A DNA stretch of 37,907 nt from Thermoplasmata archaeon (lineage in GTDB: Archaea > Thermoplasmatota > Penumbrarchaeia > JAEHCK01), in contig JAEHCK010000033.1 in the NCBI GenBank assembly GCA_020696345.1, forward strand, positions 1 to 37,907, written 5' to 3'. Within the stretch, counting starts at the first letter, position 1. The number at the start of each line of letters is the position of its first letter. Positions 19,301 through 25,997 of the stretch are shown one piece after another. Both the position numbers and the translations under genes were made by a program. A model generated the notes under the pieces. It had not been told where the DNA came from, ran no database searches, and saw only the letters and a list, made by a program, of their open reading frames with translations.

Positions 19301-19849
19301 GCGTGATGCCAATTTGGGCACGTCCGGGGTCGATACGTCAATGATCATCAGACCGCGGTACGTGTTCAATACATAGAGCGTATCATCAACCAACTTGATT
19401 ATGTCCGCTTCTTCGATCTCGCGCGGTAGGCTGGCCCCGCCGGCCTCGGTTTCTTCCGAGGTTTTCAGATCGGCATTATCTTTATCGCCTTCCCCATCGC
19501 CAGGTGCGGCGGCATAATCATCTTCCAATTCCGAATTTCGATCGTCGTTTTCCGATGAATTGAACTCCGTACTTCCCAGCGCGTCTGTTGCAAACGTTAG
19601 CTGCTCGTCCGTTAAAAGCTCACCGAACCATTCCTCGTTGGTCAGGCCGGTTATCTGGTTCGTCCCGGGCTCTATGACCTGCTCCTCGTAAGTTGTGAGT
19701 TTTGTACCCGTGGGCCCATCTCCTGTTGACTGGTCGTTTCTATCGCCCTCTTTTGTAAAGATCGGAAACAATATTCCTGCGATCAATAGTCCAACACAAA
19801 TAAAGGTCAATACACCTATCCTAATCACTCTTTTATCTACTGTGCTCAT
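16316..19849 (-). CDS. secreted beta-propeller domain protein (Beta_propel family)
   Basis: This is an 1177-residue protein with an uncleaved-looking N-terminal membrane helix (about 10-30, IGVLTFICVGLLIAGILFP). A low-complexity acidic linker follows (about 60-125). A long propeller region of the archaeal/bacterial Beta_propel family then begins with EEADIIKLVDDTLYVLN. LVIP-like repeats follow, such as GLMIIDVSTPDVPKL, VIIDITDHEKPTVQQYI, SLFDVTDPENAVM, QVIDATDRDKPKV, MIDLSDPDSPTDAG and IIDAQDPASLKL. Acidic and Tyr-rich insertions (YYYGYYDMYSYG) are unusual. Enzymatic activity is not expected; a scaffold or binding role is likely. It is encoded between the two A2M-type genes. The start ATG follows AGAGGTG at a 6-nt spacing. 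Confidence 0.85.
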   Translation of the reverse strand: MSTVDKRVIRIGVLTFICVGLLIAGILFPIFTKEGDRNDQSTGDGPTGTKLTTYEEQVIEPGTNQITGLTNEEWFGELLTDEQLTFATDALGSTEFNSSENDDRNSELEDDYAAAPGDGEGDKDNADLKTSEETEAGGASLPREIEEADIIKLVDDTLYVLNTYRGLMIIDVSTPDVPKLASRVPLFGHPVEMYIVEPRAYVILTHYYNAFLWTEDAAVSPEYRHGSEIVIIDITDHEKPTVQQYIELEGFITNTRRVGEVIYAVANTEDGYFGILDGGGISMDGAIREEATRTRAEVAEEDTKNSTEPGVPETPPDPDEDQAPEEKDVPETSEKVAVDDDDEDILEPQEGTIVVSINMENLDEITEVDRVLFPGESNEIHVTEQAIFVAQPEYDDSWNMFEIDEEEKVDYYTKVTYVDISDYHGEIKVRDTFEVAGHLEDRYQMDYYDNTFRIVTHFEPDWSDWDWDKDERPLGSSTLWIYDTSNPDEITKLGDLAIDDAGTLMATRFAGERAYTIHLPYSIDPLDVLDLSDPKEPVLTDILEMPGWVTHMEVRGLKILALGVDDSDGQQRVAVSLFDVTDPENAVMEDRVIIGDGYSWSTANWDPKALSVIDDQNLILVPFESYSNDKDGMYRSYSGLQIVEFDLDKNDLVAGGVIEHMGGIQRTRATSERIFAISYRHLQVIDATDRDKPKVTAMLELCSNIVDIIPMGEYCVQVVNDYDYNAGSSVTKLRTVPADEPDTTNYLVEKSMKYNVVRTYINDKIVYLVCNEYLTEEKESQGRVLIYDYSDPKVPVLRSDFVMEYYQEGYYYGYYDMYSYGSSYYGGGGGMDYTFSLVDGDILVYHPRPDQPDRIYYYEDEYEYEYDEENRTEEIPREDEKSRTRAYYYEDVNLTEIIYMIDLSDPDSPTDAGNITLENTSRITGMYTNGKTLYLVQYHQEYNEAGNYGWEYNVKYYMTKLDLTTPASPKLQGPISIPGEFLGVNDAGTVIYTRTTEYDENYYYKQTLNVLSLSGDTATLANAIDLGSAYPNIMIQDTAIILSYNNYNYYRYDDYYYEDGVKTAEKGMPDYGEPQEPIIKTKIQIIDAQDPASLKLKTTIGLKNYGAIYKFEDNKLYIQLSDANGLLIYDISDIGSPEFMGYYPIQGWLSSLRVDPATGKVYMACGMYGVLTIELWK

Positions 19850-19919
19850 TTTCTACACCTCTAATTTTCTAATTCAATTCAATTTCTTATCCTAACTTTA
19901 TCTCTACATATTTTTTACT

Positions 19920-19970
19920 TAACACCTATCACCTACAACCTAACACCTACAACCTAGAACCTAAAACCTA
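19920..19970 (-). repeat. heptamer array TAGGTNN beginning at the A2M 1 stop codon
   Basis: Read on the minus strand the stop codon TAG of A2M 1 is the first three bases of seven heptamers: TAGGTTT, TAGGTTC, TAGGTTG, TAGGTGT, TAGGTTG, TAGGTGA, TAGGTGT. Because 7 is not a multiple of 3, TAG appears in all three frames. It fills much of the 118-nt gap before the beta-propeller gene. It may be only a slippage-prone microsatellite. Confidence 0.8.
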
Positions 19971-22900
19971 CGTCACCGTCACCTCTACGGGTTCAAGCTC
20001 GGCAGCCAGTTCGGGATTGTACATATCATAAGCCAGTATGCCCTGGATCGTGCCGCGTATAGGATCATTGGCTTCCAGATGATAAATGACCGTGATAGTT
20101 TGACCATACGATAGATCTTGAATATACAAGTACGCCTGGCGGTCGTTTATCTCGTACTGAGATATCTTACCGTCAGCCTTCATATCCTCAAAATCAGCTT
20201 CCACGAACGAGAACCCCACAGGTGCGCGAAGGTCTACAAGAACCATCTTTATATGGTCCGCCGAGCCCAAATAGCTGAGGTCCAGTGTCGCAGTCATGCG
20301 GTCGTCTACCTTGATGTTTGTGGTATCATACGATATGTTCAACACCAATTCCTGAGGTTTATCCACGCCTATCAGGTCCCATGGCATATATTCCTCATAA
20401 TATATCTGGTACATCACCGACCCGGCGCCGGTGGTTGTAATGGTAATGTCGGCTTTCTCAACACCTACCAGATACGGCCGCAGGTCTATCAAATATGTGA
20501 TGTCCACATTGGTCTCGTCAAACTCGATCTGGTCGACCGGCACACCGTCGGCAGATATTTGGATCGTCAACTCTTGAATATTGTTCATTCCCGCCACTTT
20601 CAATGCCTGGAACGCCACGATCGTATCCTGTGTGGAGTACCACCCGCCGAGCCCCTGGCGGTTCTCGACCAGGTATCTAATACCTTTTTGTACGGTTGCG
20701 CTCCCGGGGCCTTTATTCTTCGCCAGCGCCATGACCGCGTACCCCGTGGTCTCGATGAGATGGTAGTTGCTTCCATAACCATATCCGCCTTCCCAGAGGT
20801 CCATGTCGTCCGAATCTGTGATCATGCTCGAGCCGCTGGACCAGTATACCGTACCGTTTTCCGGATCCTCCACCTTGAGCTCATCCAGGCGTGACGCCAG
20901 CTCACTTCTAAGTGTGGAATCGCCCTGCCCGTCTTCAAGTACGGTCAGGACAAGCGCCAGGGTGTATGGGTCGTCCCACACCTCCGTCTCTTTTGCATGA
21001 TCCTCGATATAGCCCAGCGCATCCATAACTGCCGTACTGGTTGGTGAGTAACCGCTGTAGATAAGTGAGTGTGTGATGTAGGCCGAGCATGAGATCGTTT
21101 TGGCGCGTAGAATGGGATTCGTGAACTCGTACAGCCCGCGTTCAGGGAACACGAACGAGCCGTCGGTCTCCTGCTGCGATATCAGCCAGGACTGCATATC
21201 GGTGATAATGGCCTGGTCAACTTCAAATCCAGCGTCGATGGCATCCTGGAAGGTGATCACCCCCCATGACGTCAACCACTGGTGCACATCCTCATCGCCC
21301 GGGAACCACACGATTCCACGGCCCTGGCCGTTATTTGCATCCATCAGGTATTGCAGCTCGTGCTGTATGCCCTGGGTCACGATGGTCTCGTACTCGAACA
21401 TCTTCTCTTCAGTAGCGGTATCCAGCTTTTGAACGGTGTCAAATGCTAAAATATCTATGTTCAATGTGGACATGGACTGCTCGCCGCAGCCGGAAACGAA
21501 TCTGATGAACGATTCGGCGCCATCCAGCAGCACCGCTTCCATGCCGGCCTGGAGTTTGACGAAGGCATTCTCCGACCCGGGCACACGCCCTTCGGTGAGG
21601 GTAATGGTCTCGGTTTTGGTTTGGTTGTCCGATAGCTTGCCGTTCATCGTATCACTGACGCGTTTTCCATCCGGGTCCACACGCATAGGTTTGATCACAT
21701 CGTCCCAACCTTTGCCGTTATACCCCGAAACGGTCACATTATGCTCGCCCACTTCAAGTGCGCGTATATTGAACATGACCTTCGAGACATTGTCCGCAGG
21801 CACGGTTACTTTCTTTGTGGTATCGTCCAGTGCCTCGAACCATGTGTCCTCCTCGAGATAAACCGTAATTTCATGTGATATGTTATCATAATTATATACC
21901 ATGATCCGCAGCGGGAACGTATCGTTCCTAATCACGGACACGGGTATGTCCGGTTCGATAAAGAACTGCTGGAACACGGTCAGGTTCTCGTTGGCCATTC
22001 CCAGCTTGGCGTTCTTGGTGTTGGCCACCGCCTTGATCTCCCATGTTGTAATGGAGTCCGGCGTCATGAGCTCAAGTTCAGCGGTACCCGATTCGTCCGT
22101 GATAAGCACAGGGTTCCAGTACCAGGTCTCGGGGAAGTACTCGCGCACGTGAACCTCACGCTGCTCGCGCTTGCTCGAAGGGTTCTCGTCTAAGGGGTCA
22201 GTACCAGAGGTTTTCTCATCGAAATCGGTATAGCCATCATTATCATCATCACCGTCCATTATACCTGTCTCCTTTGCCGGTGCGGGAAACCTATCTTCCA
22301 TTGCACCGCCATTAACCTCTTCCCACTCGTCCATTGGTTCCTCTGCAGCTTTATCTGCCATACCATCGCCATCGGTTGACTGGTTGCCACCGGGGCCACT
22401 ATCGTCTGTTTTCTTGTCCGGGTCGGATGGAGATGAGAACCCAACATATTCTGCGAGCTCGGATTCTTCACCGGTTTCCAGTGTATCCAGGTTTAACATT
22501 ATTCCGCCAAGCACAGTGGCTATTACGAGAACACACAGCATTCCCATGGCAAGTGCGGGTCTTGGGCGTCGAATACCGTAGAACATAACCCCGACCAGGC
22601 CTATGAACACGAAGATGAATATCCCGGCCCAGTACATATCCAAATAATATGTCTTGGTCTCCTTGGCATTATCCAGTTCGGTGTTGTAATTATTTTGCAG
22701 CCCGATCTTCGGATAGCTGTAACCTTCCTCGTATGCGCCCGGGTCAAGCACGCTTGTCTGGGGCAGCGGTATGCGATCACTACTGCCCCCCACATCGGGG
22801 CTGAACATATATTCCCACACCTGGTACCGGGGCTCCAAAGCGGTCTGCTCCAGCTCGAAATATATATCTGTAAAACCACCGTATTGCTCGCTCAATGCAT

Positions 22901-24767
22901 ATAACGCCTGGTCGATCATAGATATGCCCAGCGCACCCTGCACGGCGGTCTCACCCTCTGTAACCGTGAATCTCAATGTCACTGGCTGGTGCGGGTTATA
23001 GATCTCGTCGTCTTTCTCTATCTTGACATTTAATTCACCCACCGGCGCAACCGCAAGCTCGAGCCTGTCGGTTACGACGGTCTCGTCCTTTTCGATCTTG
23101 TACACCCGGACATAAGCGCTCCCCACCATGTCGGTTGTGATGTCGAGCTCGAAGCCAGCCTTACCAAGAGTGCCTGATGAAAGCTTGAAGGCGCCCGTTG
23201 TAACGGTGAAACCGTTTGAAATTACATCGTAATATACCCACTTAGTAAAACTATCGCCGCTGTAATATACATCAAACTCTGCTCTATTACCCACAGAATA
23301 ATACAATTTATCGGATACGAGTTTTAGGCCGGTGCTTGGTATAAGCTCGAAAACTTCAGTTGCTCTGGTGGTGCCCTTTTCTACGGTTACGTTCAATTCG
23401 GTCTGGTCGTCGTATTTGAAATTCACTTCGGCCAGGCCCTTTGCATTGGTTTTACCTTTCCAGACCTCTGAGGCGTCTAAATGTGCGGAATAATTTGCGT
23501 TGTTGATTATGCTTCCATCGGGCGACTGGGCCAATATATAATATTTGGATTCGGCGCCTTTGAGGTTGGTATCCGATATCGCCGTGATAAGTATTGGCTG
23601 TCGTGCAATGCTGATGGGCAATAGCTTTGTCTCCGAGTGCCCGGATGGGTCGGTGATGGTGGCATTCAACTCGACCAGGCCGTTGTCCTGGTTAATGGGC
23701 AGCCCCACCACATATTCGATGGCCGGTATGTTAAACGAAAACTCACCATCCTCGGTCAGTTTGCCGCTGGTGTGGTACTCTTCTTTCCAGATCCCGCCGT
23801 AATATGTTCTGAGCTTTAGCTCGATGTCGCCTTTCACGGGCTTGCCGAAGAAATAGTTACATAATACCGCGCCCTCGATGTTCTCGTCTACCGTATACCA
23901 ACTCTTGATCTCGTCAAACGATATCCGGAACCTTGGGAGTACATATTCTTTAACCGTCACCGATTTTTTGGATTCCTTATCACCAACCTTGGCGGTGATC
24001 TTGTAGTTCCCCAAAGACATCTGGTCGGTGACCGTGAAGTTCGTGCTTGCGATACCGTATTCATTGCAATCCAGCTCGGCCCTGAATAGTTTTGATCCCT
24101 CGGGGTCGTCTATCTCGATCGTAATATTTTCCGTGTACACGCCACGGGCCTCGCCGTACATCGCCAGTGTTCTGATGTTTATCATCTGCCCCGGCTGGTA
24201 CAGTGGCTTGTCGGTGGAGATCAGAATTTTCAACACTTCCTCGGTATAAGGCATATTGCCCGCCGCGGGCCCGTCAATGATTATTGGCTGTTTCAGCTTT
24301 TGCTCGTTCACTGTCACGATCAGTTCTGCACTGCCGTTATAATCATCGGGGAGCTTGAGTTTGGGCGTAACAACACCCTGCCCGTCGGTCTTGACCTCGC
24401 CGAGTGTCACGCGCTTGGTATTATTGGCTTGCGTGTATTCTAATTCTATCTTGACCTCTTGACCGCTTATGGGCGCATCATCAAAATCGGTTAATGTAAT
24501 AACGATGGGCGCCTCACCGGCCTGTTGGAAGTTGTTCGAAAATGACATTGTAATGTTTTTCTTATCCTGGAGATATACCATATCCATATTGGAAACAAAT
24601 AATCCTGCGCCGACCAGCACCGCCAGGACCACGAATACCGTTCCGATCTGTAAATTGGACTGTTTCTGGTCGCGCTGGTGTGACCGGCGTTGGTTGTATT
24701 CTTTATTGTTTTGCAGATGCTTGGGTATGCTTTCTCGTTTCGGGTCGTTAAATATATTGAATTTCAT
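19968..24767 (-). CDS. membrane alpha-2-macroglobulin family protein (A2M 1) with internal membrane hairpin
   Basis: About 1599 residues, a normal A2M length. The N-terminus is Lys/Arg-rich, then membrane helix 1 (about 41-60). MG2 (about 176-290) has the motif STDKPLYQPGQMINIRTLAM. The bait-region domain ends at ISMIDQALYALS (about 625). Two further membrane helices (about 712-730 YWAGIFIFVFIGLVGVMFYG and 738-759) enclose a basic loop RRPRP. An acidic linker and a thrombospondin type 3-like repeat (GDDDNDGYTDFDEK, about 837-867) follow. The A2M domain (about 874-945), thioester GCGEQ (Cys about 1094, as in animal A2M), toroid and receptor-binding-like C-terminal domain (about 1480-1599) complete it. 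No PBP1c partner gene, typical of bacterial A2Ms, is present. GTG 24776 lies in the SD GGTGA, so ATG 24767 is the start. It is first in the four-gene run. Confidence 0.9.
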   Translation of the reverse strand: MKFNIFNDPKRESIPKHLQNNKEYNQRRSHQRDQKQSNLQIGTVFVVLAVLVGAGLFVSNMDMVYLQDKKNITMSFSNNFQQAGEAPIVITLTDFDDAPISGQEVKIELEYTQANNTKRVTLGEVKTDGQGVVTPKLKLPDDYNGSAELIVTVNEQKLKQPIIIDGPAAGNMPYTEEVLKILISTDKPLYQPGQMINIRTLAMYGEARGVYTENITIEIDDPEGSKLFRAELDCNEYGIASTNFTVTDQMSLGNYKITAKVGDKESKKSVTVKEYVLPRFRISFDEIKSWYTVDENIEGAVLCNYFFGKPVKGDIELKLRTYYGGIWKEEYHTSGKLTEDGEFSFNIPAIEYVVGLPINQDNGLVELNATITDPSGHSETKLLPISIARQPILITAISDTNLKGAESKYYILAQSPDGSIINNANYSAHLDASEVWKGKTNAKGLAEVNFKYDDQTELNVTVEKGTTRATEVFELIPSTGLKLVSDKLYYSVGNRAEFDVYYSGDSFTKWVYYDVISNGFTVTTGAFKLSSGTLGKAGFELDITTDMVGSAYVRVYKIEKDETVVTDRLELAVAPVGELNVKIEKDDEIYNPHQPVTLRFTVTEGETAVQGALGISMIDQALYALSEQYGGFTDIYFELEQTALEPRYQVWEYMFSPDVGGSSDRIPLPQTSVLDPGAYEEGYSYPKIGLQNNYNTELDNAKETKTYYLDMYWAGIFIFVFIGLVGVMFYGIRRPRPALAMGMLCVLVIATVLGGIMLNLDTLETGEESELAEYVGFSSPSDPDKKTDDSGPGGNQSTDGDGMADKAAEEPMDEWEEVNGGAMEDRFPAPAKETGIMDGDDDNDGYTDFDEKTSGTDPLDENPSSKREQREVHVREYFPETWYWNPVLITDESGTAELELMTPDSITTWEIKAVANTKNAKLGMANENLTVFQQFFIEPDIPVSVIRNDTFPLRIMVYNYDNISHEITVYLEEDTWFEALDDTTKKVTVPADNVSKVMFNIRALEVGEHNVTVSGYNGKGWDDVIKPMRVDPDGKRVSDTMNGKLSDNQTKTETITLTEGRVPGSENAFVKLQAGMEAVLLDGAESFIRFVSGCGEQSMSTLNIDILAFDTVQKLDTATEEKMFEYETIVTQGIQHELQYLMDANNGQGRGIVWFPGDEDVHQWLTSWGVITFQDAIDAGFEVDQAIITDMQSWLISQQETDGSFVFPERGLYEFTNPILRAKTISCSAYITHSLIYSGYSPTSTAVMDALGYIEDHAKETEVWDDPYTLALVLTVLEDGQGDSTLRSELASRLDELKVEDPENGTVYWSSGSSMITDSDDMDLWEGGYGYGSNYHLIETTGYAVMALAKNKGPGSATVQKGIRYLVENRQGLGGWYSTQDTIVAFQALKVAGMNNIQELTIQISADGVPVDQIEFDETNVDITYLIDLRPYLVGVEKADITITTTGAGSVMYQIYYEEYMPWDLIGVDKPQELVLNISYDTTNIKVDDRMTATLDLSYLGSADHIKMVLVDLRAPVGFSFVEADFEDMKADGKISQYEINDRQAYLYIQDLSYGQTITVIYHLEANDPIRGTIQGILAYDMYNPELAAELEPVEVTVT

Positions 24768-24813
24768 AGATCTCACCTTTTGGTTTTTTGAATAAACTTT
24801 AGACCGTGTTGGG

Positions 24814-24872
24814 CATATATAAATGTGTTTTATACATGTAAATTACATTTAAAGATCGATTTACATGTAAAT
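24814..24872 (-). promoter_or_regulatory. A2M 1 promoter with paired ACATGT palindromes
   Basis: On the minus strand ATTTATATATG (24814-24824) is a TATA box about 50 nt before the ATG at 24767, giving a predicted leader of about 27 nt that contains the SD. Upstream of it lie a perfect 14-bp palindrome ATTTACATGTAAAT (24859-24872) and a second, partly degraded copy TATACATGTAAAT (24831-24843). Their centres are 29 bp apart. The arrangement suggests a dimeric regulator upstream of the TATA box, likely controlling the A2M run. The regulator is unknown. Confidence 0.55.
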
Positions 24873-24915
24873 TGATGAGGGGGCAATATAATACTGTTTG
24901 TTATTTGCAAAATGC

Positions 24916-24964
24916 AAAGTCAAAAGTCAAAAGTCAAAAGTTAAAAGTTAAAAGTTAAAAGTAA
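24916..24964 (+). repeat. heptamer array AAAGTCA/AAAGTTA
   Basis: Seven consecutive 7-bp units: three AAAGTCA, three AAAGTTA and one AAAGTAA. The same words recur, in both orientations, at 32781-32866, just past the third gene of the STAND/TPR cassette. This lies in the 1.2-kb gene-free spacer 24768-25997. Confidence 0.85.
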
Positions 24965-25002
24965 GAATGTAAAGAGGGGAATGTAATTTATTATTACTGA
25001 GC

Positions 25003-25114
25003 ATGGGAATGTGATTGGTTGATTATGAATATGGGAATGTGATTAGCTGATTATGAATATGGGAATGGGGATTAGGATTGCAAATCCCTACCAAGCATCA
25101 AGTAATCCATTCCC
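25003..25114. repeat. 28-bp tandem repeat leading into a nested stem-loop
   Basis: The unit beginning ATGGGAATGTGATT starts at 25003, 25031 and 25059 (the last copy partial). The final copy forms the left arm of a hairpin: GGGAATGG (25061-25068) pairs with CCATTCCC (25107-25114), and GGGATT (25068-25073) with AATCCC (25083-25088) inside it. No reading frame of interest crosses it. Confidence 0.7.
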
Positions 25115-25288
25115 TTATCATTAATGTTAAATTCATTCCCCACTAAGTAATATTAGAGAAGAATATAAAGCGCCTCTGTACTTTGGATGAAGGATTCAAG
25201 ATCGTTGATGGGATAGAAATTATTTGTTAACCCCCACCCCACATAATAAATTCAAAGCATGAAATCCGAAATCCTAAACAAACTCCAA

Positions 25289-25469
25289 GCTCTAACTGTG
25301 GAAAAGTCGAAGAGTTTTCCAGAGCAAAATGATTTCCTTTAAAAAATCATCTAGAGCTAAAAATTCTTTTATAGGGAATATAATAAAAAATAGAATTTTT
25401 ACCTCGAGCTAATTTGCTTCAGCAAATTAGCCTAGTGTTCCAAACTACAAACAAAGAAACGGTTTGGAA
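25289..25469. other. five consecutive stem-loops, possible structured RNA
   Basis: Perfect complementary arms occur one after another. They are TGGAAAA/TTTTCCA (25299-25305/25315-25321), ATGATTT/AAATCAT (25329-25335/25344-25350), TAAAAATTCT/AGAATTTTTA (25358-25367/25392-25401), GCTAATTTGC/GCAAATTAGC with a TTCA loop (25408-25417/25422-25431) and TTCCAAAC/GTTTGGAA (25438-25445/25462-25469). AGCTCT (25288-25293) can also pair with AGAGCT (25353-25358), closing over the first two. GAGCTA words separate the stems. No clear frame is present beyond a 28-codon one. A non-coding RNA or a recombination substrate is possible; the strand is unknown. Confidence 0.5.
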
Positions 25470-25497
25470 ATTGTAAAACTCGAATGCCTAAAAATGA

Positions 25498-25565
25498 AAC
25501 CGCAGATTAACGCCGATAAACACGGATCAGACAATCTCTGTGTTTATCTGCGTTTATCGGCGGTT
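25498..25565. repeat. 29-nt imperfect inverted repeat of GATAAACAC type
   Basis: The arms 25498-25526 and 25537-25565 both read AACCGC...ATAAACAC(A/G)GA when the second is reverse-complemented, with a central block rearranged between GATTAACGCC and GATAAACGC words. From memory, similar 'cgcagataaacacggat' sequences are scattered in many unrelated environmental genomes. The short frame covering it (25464-25673) is not a credible gene. Confidence 0.75.
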
Positions 25566-25659
25566 AAATTAGCCGAAGAAGCCATCGAACGTAGCACAAG
25601 CATTTTTAGAAAAACATTTCCCTGGGGATATCTGTTGATGAAATCCCCCGCCCCTAATA

Positions 25660-25894
25660 GAACACGGATCTAACGGATGTTGCGGATCATCACGGATAAT
25701 ATATTTATTGGGGTATTGGAAAGTTAAAAGTCTTTCTTCATTTTTCGATTCTTATCCGCACCATTCCCCAATATTAACCACGAAGACACGAAGGACACGA
25801 AACGACGTTCCAGTCAGAGTGTTTTCGTGCTTTCGTGGTTAAAAACCATCACATCAATCCGTGTATATCCGTCCAATCCGTGTCGTCCGTGTTC
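25660..25894. repeat. nested inverted repeats of CACGGAT and CACGAAG words
   Basis: The outer arms are 38 nt: GAACACGGATCTAACGGATG... at 25660-25697 and the complement of GAACACGGACGACACGGATT... at 25857-25894. Inside them TTAACCACGAA (25774-25784) pairs with TTCGTGGTTAA (25832-25842), with imperfect pairing continuing through GACACGAAGG. No gene lies between. The words are low-complexity variants of one another, as is typical of dispersed extragenic repeats. Confidence 0.75.
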
Positions 25895-25946
25895 TATTCC
25901 ATAAATTCAACTTTTTTATTATTTTCATACTTCGAACAAACTTTTA

Positions 25947-25992
25947 TTTATATTCAAATTATTCCTAGATATGTTTACAGGGTCAGGTGAGG
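25947..25992 (+). promoter_or_regulatory. TATA-like box and ribosome binding site of the STAND gene
   Basis: TTTATATT (25947-25954) would place a start site near 25975. AGGTGAGG (25985-25992) is a strong SD 5 nt before TTG 25998. Together they argue that TTG, not ATG 25971, is the start, since the ATG would fall at or before the transcript's 5' end. Confidence 0.5.
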
Positions 25993-25997
25993 CAAAC

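Noticed and set aside
18296-19306. 336-codon plus-strand frame
   Set aside because: It is a mirror of the well-supported beta-propeller gene on the other strand, and the product is Cys/His-rich in a way typical of antisense frames.
19920-19970. Telomere-like TAGGTTT repeat
   Set aside because: The array is short, internal to a gene run and degenerate; a microsatellite is the simpler reading.
20118-20894. 258-codon plus-strand frame
   Set aside because: It is antisense to the toroid and receptor-like part of A2M 1, with no SD or recognisable domain.
25259-25342. 28-codon frame MKSEILNKLQALTVEKSKSF...
   Set aside because: It is protein-like by chance in part, but built from GAAATCC heptamer words common in extragenic repeats; no SD, and the frame runs into the stem-loop array.
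25464-25673. 69-codon plus-strand frame
   Set aside because: It is made largely of the GATAAACAC inverted repeat.
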